Positions 44,775 through 55,894 of a stretch of 64,000 bases of DNA are shown here, in pieces. This stretch comes from Phycomyces nitens (lineage: Eukaryota > Mucoromycota > Mucoromycetes > Mucorales > Phycomycetaceae), in assembly GCA_022702545.1 (NCBI GenBank), contig JAHRBC010000004.1, forward strand, positions 5,176,001 to 5,240,000, written 5' to 3'. The translations under genes were made by a program, and so were the position numbers. The number at the start of each line of letters is the position of its first letter. Positions within the stretch are counted from its first letter, which is position 1. The notes beneath the pieces are model-generated. The model did no database searches and had not been told where the DNA came from. It was given only the letters and a program-made list of their open reading frames with translations.

Positions 44775-45930
44775 TCACCCAACTGATCTTGTAATCTCTA
44801 GATCCTCAATGGTCCTCTTCAAGCGTCGAGTATTCGCCTCGGCCTCTTCCACCTTGGCCTCTAGGCGTCCAGTCTTTTCTCGCAGCCGCTCAAGTTCTGA
44901 TTCATAGGCTTCAATTGCCCTTTCTCGTTCGAGCAATGTTGCATCCGATCGCTGCAAATGAAAAAAAAACCTTTATAACTCATTATGTTTGATATGATGA
45001 TTTACCTCTAATTTGAGCTTCATGGCTCGCATCTTATCCTCGACTTGGCTAAATGTATTTGTCATGGTTGCAATAGAGCTCTATGAACAGACTTTAGAAG
45101 GCGTAAATGGCTCGTTCGACAAACCTTGAAGGCCTCGTTTTCCTTGAACCGAGCATTCAATTGATTCTGAAGAAGATCCAGCTGTCTTTGATGATCGTTG
45201 GCTTCAATTTCTAGGTTTGTGATCTGTCTCTTGTGTATAAGTTCATTATCCTGCAATTCCTGGCTACGGATCCTCTGTTGGTTTTTCAGGTCCTCGATCT
45301 GTTGAGCATGCTGTCTCTCCATAGTCTATGTGGCCAGTAAATATATATATATATATATATATAAAGACATACAAAATGGATCGGTCCAATATATATCTTT
45401 ATCTTTACCTGGATTTCTGCCTTTAGGCCTGCCTCTCGTTCTAATATCTCTTTTGCCTCTGACACCTTTTCGTCTACTGTGACCTCGAGGTCCTTGCGAG
45501 ACCGTTCCAATTCGAGTACTACCAAGACAATCATCAACATATTCGCTTTAAAAGAGATACGCACATTGCTCATGGTTGAGATCAATCAACTTTTGCATAT
45601 CACTGACTTTTCCCTATCAAAGAAAAAAAAGAAACATCAAATACGAGCCCTGTCTGTCAAACACATTATTTGTCTTACCCGTAGATCCCATCCGGGCCGC
45701 TTTTTGAGTTCTGCTGCGACCTGGTTTGCATTCTGCTTTGGTGGCAGCTGTTTGGGTTCAGTTGGTTCTGCTCTCCGTCCAAAAGCTGTCTTGGCAGGTG
45801 TCTTTGTGGCATTTGCACGAGCTAATGAGGCCCTTGTTGTAGCAACAATCGGCCGAGGAGTCTTTGGGTTGGGATTGCTGGATCCATTGATCGGTCTTTT
45901 GCGCTTGATGGTTGACATTGGAGTTGACAT
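44775..45930 (-). CDS. coiled-coil protein resembling a kinesin-14 tail and stalk without motor
   Basis: About six exons. N-terminus MSTPMSTIKRKRPINGSSNPNPKTPRPIV is basic and Thr/Pro-rich, then KKRPGWDLR-GKVSDMQKLIDLNHEQ. A continuous coiled coil follows (LELERSRKDLEVTVDEKVSEAKEIL ... RQHAQQIEDLKNQQRIRSQEL ... RERAIEAYESELERLREKTGRLEAKVEEAEANTRRLKRTIEDLE). The R-PGWDL-GK start and LKRTIEDLE end resemble the KlpA/Kar3 tail and neck. A motor should begin right after the neck, but the frame stops at 44775 (TGA) with a second stop 15 bases on. The same frame then reopens for over 60 codons (to 44535: MNIERLKSVLPRPINKYVF...) with no P-loop. No GQTGSGKT-like motif exists on either strand nearby. 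It may be a truncated kinesin, a pseudogene or a motor-less regulator; the family assignment is tentative. Confidence 0.55.
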
Positions 45931-48159
45931 TTTTATTATTTATTTATGGGACGATTGGATTCGTAATAATGTAATAATGTGGTGATGATGAGAGTCACAA
46001 GGTATATTAGAATGTGTTGATTCCAAAGTCACGAATAGATGAACAAGATGTTTATTTTCCAAGATTTAAAAATAATACTAGGCAAGGCTTGCTTGGTTGC
46101 TGGCAAGACCAAGGCAACTCATTACGTTTCTGCATCAAAGTCCAGACAATGGCCAAAGAAACCATCTCAAAGACTATCAAAGAATTTTTGTTTTTTTGGC
46201 TCGGGATTAGAGTATGCTATCAAGAGAGTAACCAACACTCGTCCAGATCCATCTATTCTCCTCTTTGGGCCATAATCTCCTTTAAAGACTCCTTGGTGTT
46301 TATATATATATATATAGCTGATTAAATGTCATATGTATAAACGGACGACCAGTAGATTCCCCAACCCACGGTTTATTTGTGGGTGTTGAGGTGGCACATG
46401 GTGCTTTCTTTTTATTCTTTTTTATTATTATTTTTTGCCCTGGCATGCTGTACTGTCATGATACCATTGATACTAGATACCCAAACTCATACCATTATTA
46501 CTTGAATAAACTATCTGACCATTAGGACAATGATATATAATATCTAAAGACACGTCTTTAAAGATTGCTACAGTATAAACTTTGTAATTCTTGATTACAA
46601 TTGCCTTTTGGCCATCATTATTACTAATATTTTTAATAGAAACATGGACTTTTTTATATTTTATATTTTATTTTGGTGGTTCCACAGACTATATTGCTTG
46701 GATTTATTTCTTAAATAGGCTTATTACCCATATTTCAAGGCTTTGTAAGAGTTACAAAAATATCATGCCAAGATTGATGATATTTTTTGTCAAGCACACT
46801 TTTTTGACATGATAGCAAAGGTTCAAATACATTCAACAGCCCAAAAATGTTCCTTTGGACAATATTAAATCATTGTCATAAAATATCGATTAGGCCAAGG
46901 GTGTTTATGAGATATTGGCTAAACAGAGGCTTGCTATCGAGGCTGCGAGACGCATTAAAGGGCAAATTAGTCTATATATGTTGCACATTTGAATCCTAAT
47001 GGTCTAATGGTCTGCTTGGCAATCATATAAAAAGGGAGAAAAAGAGAGCCGCAGCCTTCAAGGAATATCACACAGGTGTTTTATTGGGCAGGCAAACCTT
47101 GTAAATAAACAACTTCTTGTAAAGTTTGCAATGTCTCCTACTTGATATTTTACCCCAGGAGATGCCCATAAGGATATTTATGATGTATATATTGTATAGT
47201 TGTATGCCAAATAAACCCCCCTGTTTTATAATAATAATAATAATAATAATAATTGCTGTTGCTGTTGATAATGTTATCCAAGAATAAACAAAGTTTGTTA
47301 TCGAATGATCTTTAAAAGCCAATCTTAAAACCAAAAAAAAAAAAAAAACGACTCTTGGCACTCCTATAAAATATTTAGCCTTGACATTTGGGACAGAAAT
47401 TAATCTCCAAGGGAGTCAAATATAGCCAGGGTCTATAGTAGCACTTTCTTGTATGCTCAAGACACGCTGTTTCTTTTTTCTTTTTTACAATACTAATATA
47501 TATATTGCTGTTTCCTTTTTTGTCTACAATGCCAATGATTTTATTGGATGGAATAGGCTATTCGGAATCTACAGGGCATGATTGGATTGTTTATGGGATC
47601 AACACAAAAAACAAAAAAAAGCTGGCGTGTTGGTCTGTGTGGAACCTTGGTGAAAAATATATATATATAAAAAAAGAGATTTATTGTACTATATATAGAA
47701 AGTATTTAATCTAGGCCCAAACGGACAAACAAATAGCAAGATTTGAAGTTGTGCCAGAAATATATACATATATATATATTTCTAGCTTTAAAGCTATTCT
47801 TATAGGGCGATTGAGTATTAAAGAAAAAAAGCGCATAAGAAATATCCATGAGATCAGTCCATCTCTATCCCTTTCTTCCATTCTTTATTTATTTATTTAT
47901 TCTACCTTTACAAATTGATGACATCGATAAATGTCGTATAACATAGCCAAGGATTCACAGATATGAAATGGACGTGGTGTGACTTCATCATGAACAAAAC
48001 ATGCCTTTTTGGGTTACACTCCGATTCACACCATTTTAATAAAAAAATAAAAATAAAATTACTTGCCAAGGATTAAAAAAAAGTCTACAAAGATACTCTA
48101 CTTTACTAGCATCGCATCCATTCCATCTTTCTCTTATTCACCAACAAACTAAACAAAGA
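45931..48159. other. 2.2-kb gene-poor spacer
   Basis: Between the kinesin-like gene (-) and the phosphatase gene (+). It is AT-rich, with an AAT tract (about 47230-47253), a TA run (about 46301-46315) and a poly-A run (about 47332-47348). A 78-codon plus-strand frame at 46039-46275 (MNKMFIFQDLKIILGKACLV...) is not recognisable and lacks a promoter. No gene seen. Confidence 0.55.
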
Positions 48160-49403
48160 ATGTTTGCTCCAAATGCAAAATCAATGGCCACTGGAAAGAG
48201 TGTGGCCTATGGCTTACTTAACTTTCGTGACGTGGGTATTTCGACTGAGAACCCAGTAACCAAAGAAAAGTAAATTGAACAATACAATCGATTGGCACAC
48301 AAACAAACAAAAGGGCCAAAATATTAACTAAATATCAAGGTACATCAAACAGGGGATGATATTCCGATCGGCAACCCTGGACAACATGACAAAGGATGAC
48401 ATTGAAGGATTCATCAAGGAACATGGGATTAGGACCATTCTGGATCTTCGGACTGGGTAAGTCCACTTGGCAATAGTATATTTAAATATCTAACCTCGTT
48501 ATAGATTGGAAGCAGTAGAAGGACTGCCGATTGACAAGAGTTTTCCGACAATGGCCCTAGAGAATGTAGGTAGGGTTAGTGGATTGGACTTGGTTGTTCT
48601 GATGGGTTGTTGGACAGGTCAAGACATCGGACCTCTTGGGGGATCCCAAGGACTCTGGGGTACATTCTGCCGAGGCAACACAGACCACCGAATGCCTTGG
48701 TACACTGCGAAAGAAGTTCCGAGTGGACTTTGCAGGCAAGAACTTTCAGAGATATTGTGTGTTCATGTCGTGCAGCCTGCGGTTAAAGATGTAAGTTGTT
48801 TGTTTGCGTGTATTTAATAATAAATATATATTGACTCTTTTTGGCACTAGAACTCTGGTAGTCCTAATGTTGTTCTGCCAAAAGAAAAAGGCATCATATC
48901 TTGTGGGGCGGGACGTCTTGGGTCCAATGGGAGTCTCTAAAATGTACAGGAAATTCGCTATCTATTGCCAATCCGAGGTCCGTCAGGCGCTCGAAATCTT
49001 CACAGATCCGTCCAACTACCCAATCCATATCCACTGCACGCAGGGCAAGGATCGCACAGGCATTGTGGCGTGCCTGCTAGAGTATATTGCAGGTGTGCCT
49101 ACTGATGTGATTATCAAGGACTATGCAAAGACCCAAGAAGGCCTTGAGCCTGTGCGCGACATGATGCTGACCGAGATCCGTAAGGCTGGCCTGACGGAAG
49201 ACTTTGCAAATGCACCACCAAAGGCAAGTATCCAAATAGTTTGTAGTGGTGGTGGTGGTGGTTGCTAACCAAATGCCAAATAGAATATGGAGGAGTTGCT
49301 AGACTACCTCAATCGCAAATACGGATCTGTAGACGGCTACCTGGATGCCATTGGATTCGATAGCCAGGCTAGAGATAGAGTACGAAAGATAATATGTGTA
49401 TAA
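48160..49403 (+). CDS. protein-tyrosine phosphatase-like phosphatase (Y_phosphatase3 family)
   Basis: Cysteine-based phosphatase of the Tyr/Ser phosphatase family found in bacteria and fungi. Start MFAPNAKSMATGKSVAYGLLNFRDVG, with the family's N-terminal NFRDVG motif, then GMIFRSATLDNMTKDDIEGF and GIRTILDLRTG. The P-loop is IHIHCTQGKDRTGIVACLLEYIAGV (about 49018-49092), giving the CxxGxxR signature with catalytic Cys and Arg. After it come VIIKDYAKTQEGLEPVRD and the C-terminal NMEELLDYLNRKYGSVDGYLDAIGF. About six exons; the donor and acceptor sites around 48567 and 48621 link MALENV to KTSDLLGDPKDSG. Substrate unknown; phosphoinositide activity is possible in this family. The frame between 48800 and 48900 is the least certain part. 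Confidence 0.85.
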
Positions 49404-49744
49404 TGTCCGCCAGCCCAAAACAAGCATTAAAGATAATAAACCAAAAATATAAAAATAATAAAAAGGCTGGGGAATCCTGATTAGGAATAATGTGTCCTTT
49501 TTCATGTGTGGCTGTACCAGAAGAGCTGCGGATGGGTGAGACTGATAAGATCCCTTTGGCTGGGCTGATTGGCAGAGTAAATATGAGTCGCTGCTTGTCA
49601 TTGGTCAATCGTTCCTTGATCTCCCGATTATTTCTGGAATATATGGCGTGTGGTCGGAGATCCAACTGAGATTTTTTGTGTTTAAATACACCGTGTTGAT
49701 TCTCTGTTTTTTCTAGCACTGCTCTTTCTCTATTAAATTCTAAA
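49404..49744. other. spacer between phosphatase and acidic protein genes
   Basis: 341 bases including the phosphatase 3' region and the leader of the next gene, which ends in a T/C-rich stretch. No further gene seen. Confidence 0.45.
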
Positions 49745-50245
49745 ATGTCCACCGACTACATTCCTGGCTTCCTGTGCTTGACTCCTGATGACGAGGACAA
49801 TGCCCCATATTACGAGTATCCGGATGAGGAAGACTGTCCTACATGGATGGACGATTGCGAGGTCCAAGAGAACCTCTTCCAGATCATACCTCTGACACCC
49901 GAGGAATCTAGGATCGACAAAGACAACCACATTGTCCAGTCCAATCCGTGCTACTACTTCTTTGAGGAACTAGGCTATTTTACGGAAGAGCCCGAACCCA
50001 TCGATCCTACCCGGGATTACGATGCCGAAGCACAACAGCTGATCCAAGAGCGCAACCGCACTCGCCAGAAGCACATTGATATTTCTTCTACACCATCCCT
50101 GGCATCTTCTCGTTCAGGCCTTTCTTCTACCTCATCGTCAATCCATCACCATGACGACGGCCGTTTCCATCACTACCAATATCCTAGCGACAACAAAACC
50201 CACCACAGACCCCCTTTGGCCCCCCTATCCTTCCACTGCCTTTAA
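49745..50245 (+). CDS. uncharacterised acidic protein with disordered Ser/His tail
   Basis: Intronless, 166 residues, unrecognised. The first half is acidic and aromatic (YIPGFLCLTPDDEDNAPYYEYPDEEDCPTWMDD, QIIPLTPEESRIDKDN, FFEELGYFTEEPEPIDP). A basic helix follows (AQQLIQERNRTRQKHI), and the tail is Ser- then His-rich (SLASSRSGLSSTSSSIHHHDD). No signal peptide or membrane segment. GC content and codon use match the neighbouring genes, and no overlapping frame is as long, so I think it is real. Its acidic-aromatic N-terminal half could be a transcription-activation-like or protein-docking region; that is composition-based inference. Confidence 0.65.
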   Translation: MSTDYIPGFLCLTPDDEDNAPYYEYPDEEDCPTWMDDCEVQENLFQIIPLTPEESRIDKDNHIVQSNPCYYFFEELGYFTEEPEPIDPTRDYDAEAQQLIQERNRTRQKHIDISSTPSLASSRSGLSSTSSSIHHHDDGRFHHYQYPSDNKTHHRPPLAPLSFHCL

Positions 50246-50505
50246 ACATACCATTTTATTTTTATTATTATTATTGCATTTTGTACATAGACCATCCACT
50301 TTTTCTTTTAAATCCTCAAATCAACACTAAACACGCTCTCTCGTTCTCTCTCTCTCATTCTCTTTTTTTTTGTTATTATAATCTTTACTCAACCAATCAG
50401 ATCCAATAAACTGCTTACAAGTGTGAGACTTTTTTTTAAAAAATAATAATAATAATAATAACTATAATAACAATATAATATAATATATTTGCGTAACCTT
50501 GCAGC

Positions 50506-53162
50506 TCAGTAGTTCTCCTTTGCTTCCTTGGGCAGATTCTCGCCCTTCTTTTTAATCACGCCCAGGTGAAGAATACGGTCGCCAGACATGGCAACCGGGT
50601 TAGAGCTACGGCCAATAACCTGCGTCGATCAGTTTTCATTGTTGAATTCTATACCACTTACAATTCCACCGCACGGTGCAAAATATTCATCCACCACATT
50701 GCCAAAGATATTCTTGATCCGTGCAATAAGATTGCCCTTTCTGATTATCGTATTGACTGCCGGATAGACCTCTAGCACGCCTCCTGTAGTGGTATAGATC
50801 TAAGACAGACACACATATATATGTTAGTCTAGCTAGGCCCACAACCGTTTTTTTGTTTTTTTTAATACTTGCCCAGAATCCCTTTGAGCACAGGATCGTG
50901 CTGGGCGGACTGCAGACGACTATGGGCTGTGCTCTAGTGTTGCTAAGCGCAAACATCTCAAGGTTGTCCAGGATGCGCATTACTCCCATAAATGACCACT
51001 GCGACAGTAAATAAACAAACACTCGTACTCTGTAGACTTACTTCTATGTATTGGTTCTGGAACAGCTGGGGGTTGCCGATCTCTACCGTAACGGCCTTTA
51101 TGCCACGCGCAGACGCAGCCGATCGCAGGGTTCCTACAAGACAAATCAGCCAGTCAGACAGTCAGCTATCCAGCCAGTCAGAGGCATTGTACACCTTACC
51201 ATCCTGGCCAGAGTTGTGCAGCAGGATCTGGGGCTTTTGAAGGTTGGCCATTGTTGCAGAGGCCGGGTCATTCTGTTGATTTGTTTGCCAAATTACAAAA
51301 AAATAAATAAATAAAAATATTATTACCAATATTATTACCAGTTATTAATATATCTTTACCATATCGGCCCGGACATAGTACGAATTCACCCGGCCAAAGC
51401 TGGCGGTGTGGAGATCGATGAGGTAGTTGAACTGAGAAATAATCTTGTTCATCAATTGGTAGCAGTATACCTGCGACGCAAACCCGTCTTCCTTGCCGGG
51501 AAACAATCGGTTGAGATCCCGGCCATCGGCAAACTCCCTTGAGAACTTTAGATAGCCAGTCACATTGACACACGGCACAGCCACCACTGTGCCATGCAGC
51601 TTCTGGACATCGATCTCGGCCACAACCCTAGCTAACGTTAGCCAGCGAACGATAGATGTGGTACTCACCTGTGGATACATGGCACTCCGTTGAGCTCGTT
51701 TCCATGCACGGCAGCAGTGATACCTACGACAGGTCTAGAGGTGGGAGTCTGTTAATATCGATACCAGTACAAATATCCTTACCCTTCTTCAGATCCACGG
51801 CAGATAATTACAGGCAGCCGGATCCATTCGTTGAGGCCCTGACGGATCATCTTTATCCACGCCGTACTCACACTGTGTTTGGGAAAGTCATCTACCACCA
51901 ACCGGTCGCGCACAACGGGTGGAGGAGTATCGGTATCATTGATAACAAAGGTCGGTGGGTTGTAGATCTGGGCAACATCATGAGCTTTTGGCAGATCTCT
52001 CTTGGGTTCCAAGACATCTGCAGCTTCCGGCATAGAGAACTTGTCGGCAATGACCAAGGATCCCTTGCGATTGACCTCCCGTCGGCGGCTGGGCGTATCC
52101 GGCTCGGATGGCGAGGGCGGGTTGGCAAGGAAACCCGGTCGCTCAACAGTGGGCGTGCGCTGGGCGATAAAGTAGTCCGAGACAGTAGAGGGAGGCCCGC
52201 CCTTGATTTCAGATATCTGGATGGTCAAGACAGTTGCATCTGCAAAGAGGGTAAGCATCGGTCTGGCAGACAGGCTGCTTACCTAGCTCGTGATGGTTGA
52301 CATTGCCAGTCAGATCAGAAGCCTTGATGGTCATGCTGACCGGCGTAGAATCCTCATCATGCTCCACATAGAGTGTTTGGCCAGCTGAGAGCACGTGTAT
52401 ATGATCACTCGACTGATCTTCGTCGACGCTGATCCGCACATAGCCCTCTACCACATACACCAGCGCAAACGACCCCAAGATCAACTTCTTGCCCGTCTCG
52501 CCACTCTCGTTTGACACGGGCTGGCCAATCTTATCCACGTCAAACTGGGCAGTTCCAAGGTCGCGTTTGATCATGAACTGGAGACTGGTCACTGGGGCAT
52601 CTGTGACCTTGCAGTTACTCGCCCTGTTATGCATGTCAGATCCAAACAAACAAGCTGCTACACTCACCATTCTCCATGCCAACCATAGGGAAACAGCGGC
52701 TTGACCTTTGTGGATACCTCGTCTCCTTGGTGATTCAGCAACAAGGCAGCTTTACGGTTCTGGCTGGGCAGCACAACCGTAGTACTAACTCGAATATTGT
52801 TTTTTAGAGTCTATCAAACACCTCCTAATAATAATAATGCATCTTACCAGTAGTATCCCGGAAAGAGAGTAAAGTTGCAATCGGCCTCGATGCTATGGAG
52901 ACTGAGGCGCCAGAAAAAGGGATCCTTGCGAAAGTCTTTCTTTGGTGGATAAATGCTAATCTCGGACGTGGTCCCCAGCCCATTCTTCCAAGCCTTGACC
53001 TTGTAATCACGCCTAGATAATATTAAGCACATAAAATTTCTTGGCTATCCCACCCAGAACTTACTCTGGCGACAGGCAGGCCACCGTGAGCAAGGATGGC
53101 TCTGGGGAGTCGGACTCGAGAATAGAGCCCTGAGGAAGATCCGATTCAGAATAGTTTAGCAT
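50506..53162 (-). CDS. HutD/Ves domain fused to aspartoacylase/succinylglutamate desuccinylase domain
   Basis: A two-domain protein from about a dozen exons. N-terminal part ([13 protein letters not shown]...) carries a HutD/Ves cupin: [65 protein letters not shown], ending [15 protein letters not shown]. The same exon (about 52255-51783) then runs through a Pro/Ser linker into the second domain ([24 protein letters not shown]), so the fusion does not depend on an assumed splice. The second domain is zinc-dependent M14-type: [19 protein letters not shown] (His-x-x-Glu zinc ligands), [15 protein letters not shown] [34 protein letters not shown] (third ligand His) and [11 protein letters not shown] (catalytic Glu). 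It ends KEAKENY. Bacterial HutD is tied to histidine utilisation and AstE/AspA enzymes deacylate N-acyl amino acids, suggesting an N-acyl-glutamate or related substrate. The substrate is inference. Confidence 0.85.
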
Positions 53163-53520
53163 AAAAGAAAGAGGAATTATAGACAGCTCTTTAGCCAGAA
53201 ATAAACGTGTTTTATCCCTTTGAAAACCCCTTGATTCCCAAGGTTCAACGTGACCTTGTTCGTTGGCTACAGATCATTATTCCTCTTCTTCAAAGGTCAT
53301 GACGTATACTCTGTCGGACCAAGTCCATCTTCACGTGACACTGTCGTTGTTTTTTCATGATTTTTATATATATATTTTTTCTTTTTTCTTTTTTTTTCTT
53401 TTTTCTTTCAAACATTCCCTTTTTCTCTCTCTCTCTTTCTTTTCTTTCTTTCTTCTTCTTCTTCTTCTTGTATTTTTACTTATATATATATATTTTTTTT
53501 TAAAGCAGATAAAAAAACGA
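53163..53520. promoter_or_regulatory. divergent promoter region, HutD-AstE and Set9
   Basis: Shared upstream region of two divergent genes. The Set9 side has a long pyrimidine-rich leader (about 53375-53470, T/C and TTC runs) and a TA tract just before the start. CACGTGAC near 53333 is an E-box-like site. No further gene seen. Confidence 0.5.
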
Positions 53521-55656
53521 ATGGAGTTTCGTCTGCTATCAAAGTACGACGACTTGTTCACAGACATCTTGCTGGATGCCCTGCACCTCTGGTTCTCTAC
53601 CATCAAAATGAACGCAGATCATCGACGACCAAGAGTTCCATGTGCAAGGGTCCTAGAGATCATCCAAAAGAACCTCTTAAAGACCGAGAGGCTCAACGAT
53701 GCCGTCCGTGAGCTACTAGAGTAAGTCTCCCTTTTGACCTCTAGACATCTTAATCACCAGTCCTAGCATGGACTACTTTAAACACTATCTGTCCACAAAG
53801 AGTCTTAAGCAGCAACAAGAGTTTGTCCAGCACATGAAGAGATATCTCTGCATGTATCTGCCCAACGCCGGATTTGAAATCGGAGAGACCCGCAGGTATT
53901 CGAATGGCAGACACGCCGAGGCATGTATATTGGCAACCAAAGACTGGCACGTTGGAGATGAGATGCGATTATGTACAGGCATGATCGCATGTCTGGACCC
54001 CAGTGCGGACGCAGAACTGAAGCAGGACGACCGTGATTTTAGTGTGATGTGGTCGTCGCGCAAGGGATGCAGTTGCCTCTTTCTGGGCCCGGCTAGATTT
54101 GTAAACGTAAGTCGTGTAACTTTGGATATTTATTCGCTGATGAATAATTCTAGAGTGTTAGAGAAGCACGACTGCAATTCAAACAGCAAGGTAAACAAGT
54201 ACACAGATATATGTTATCGATATATATGTGTGTATAGAATGTGTTTAAACAATAATAATAAATGTATAATAATAATAATAATAATATACATTATATATAT
54301 AATATTTATCAAGTTTATTGCTCTTGGACAAAACTCAATTACCTTTAAAGTCATACGTGAAATCAAGTGTGGTGAAGAATTAACGGCTTTTTACGGGAAA
54401 CATTACTTTGGTGAGAATAATTGTGAATGTCGCTGCGTCACCTGTGAAGGGTAAGTTTTATATTTCCATTTCTATTTTATATTATATTATTTTATTCTTT
54501 GATTAAAGTATATATATATATATAACACACAAGGCGTGGTGAGGGATATTTTGCCGTCCAAACCTCAAAGGAACCTCCCCAAACCGAACCCATCAATAAT
54601 GACTCGAGTGGAACCAGGCGCAGTGTCCGCAAGAGAAAGCCGACCGTCTATGAAGGTAAAAAGGCTACTGGGTTTGGACACTTTTCTAACCCTCTAGATT
54701 ATGTGGCCCATCCTTCGCGCAAGTCGTCCAGACGTCCTCCACAGCCCTGTCCAGACGCACTAGACTCTCTAATCACAAAGATCCAGGACTCGGCCGAGGA
54801 AAGGAGCCATGTGATGAGCATAGGCTTCATTTGCCAACCGATACCCAGAGCAGATAGTCCCCTTGGATTGCTGTGTGACGCTGTCGTGGACGCACAATAT
54901 CTAAAGGTCGATTCGACAGCCAAGGAAGATAGTCTTGAACCCGACGATTGTAGTGACACAAAAGCAGACTCTGCCATTGGTCTATCGCCCAGAGCATCCA
55001 CAAAAGACGACGAATTTGCAAAGATATTCAAACAAGAGGAAGACCAGACCTCGGCCCTGAATAGCTGGCCAAAGCACAACGACAAATATAGCGATAACGA
55101 CGACAAAGATAACGACGACAAAGACGACGACGAGTATGCCTATATGGATGAGCTACTGGACGGCACATCAGACCTATCGTCCTGCTCAGACGATTCTTCC
55201 GAGGAAGACGAGGAGGACCAGATAAGGACCCCCAGACCAAAGACCAGATCGACCGACCTGAGCTGCACCGCATGCCAAAGACCTATCCGCGAAGAGAGAG
55301 CAGCAAGGGCCAATGCGGCCGATCTGTCTGTGGCCAGCACCTTGGCCACATGGACCTGGAGTCCGAGTGAAGCATTCGTTGACTGGGGTCCTGAGCGATG
55401 TGCCAGATGCGAAAGACACTTTATCATCTTTAAACAAGAATGGCCCAGCAGAAAGGCCAAGAAGCTTCGGGTAAAGAAACCCAAAAGAAAGGACAAGAAA
55501 AAGAAGATGGAGTTGCCCAAAAACTCATTTCAGCCTCCTGCTGTTGTCGATGCGGAACTGATGGAAGATCTCACCTTTTCTGAGCACGACGGTCTGTTTA
55601 CTCCTCAACCTCTCACTCCTTCGTCCGATGTATTTTCTGATATCGAACTGGCTTGA
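53521..55656 (+). CDS. SET9: histone H4-Lys20 methyltransferase Set9/Suv4-20
   Basis: Nuclear SET-domain enzyme that methylates histone H4 Lys20, linked to DNA-damage signalling in fission yeast. The N-terminus MEFRLLSKYDDLFTDILLDALHLW is the conserved Set9 start. Exon 2 encodes RYLCMYLPNAGFEIGETRRYSNGRHAEACILATKDWHVGDEMRLCTG and FSVMWSSRKGCSCLFLGPARFVN. Splicing adds HDCNSNSK (SAM/substrate-binding His-Asp-Cys), IALGQNSITFKVIREIKCGEELTAFYGKHYFG and the post-SET NCECRCVTCE with its zinc Cys. The C-terminal exon (from about 54700) is acidic, with a Cys4-like pair (CTACQRP ... CARCERHF) and a basic patch. About six exons. The extra Cys pairs near 55265 and 55410 could bind zinc. Assignment is firm. 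Confidence 0.93.
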
Positions 55657-55894
55657 AACCAATGTACTACTACTATATTGGCATATTATTTTGTACATAC
55701 CTCTTTACAAAGAAAATCTCTATTTTTTATTTTTTTTTATCTGTACAATCCTTTATATTATAATACAAACAATCTTTCAAATATTGGCACATTTAACACT
55801 TGATATTATTATTATTGTAATAAAATAAAAGAAGTTTAATGCAAAAATATATGTATATATATACGTATATATATATCTATATATCTATATATTT

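Noticed and set aside
51656..52300. 214-codon plus-strand frame
   Set aside because: Antisense of the HutD-AstE exon, whose sense frame has conserved catalytic motifs.
55140..55520. Minus-strand frame with hydrophobic start inside Set9
   Set aside because: Antisense of the acidic Set9 C-terminal exon; no independent support.
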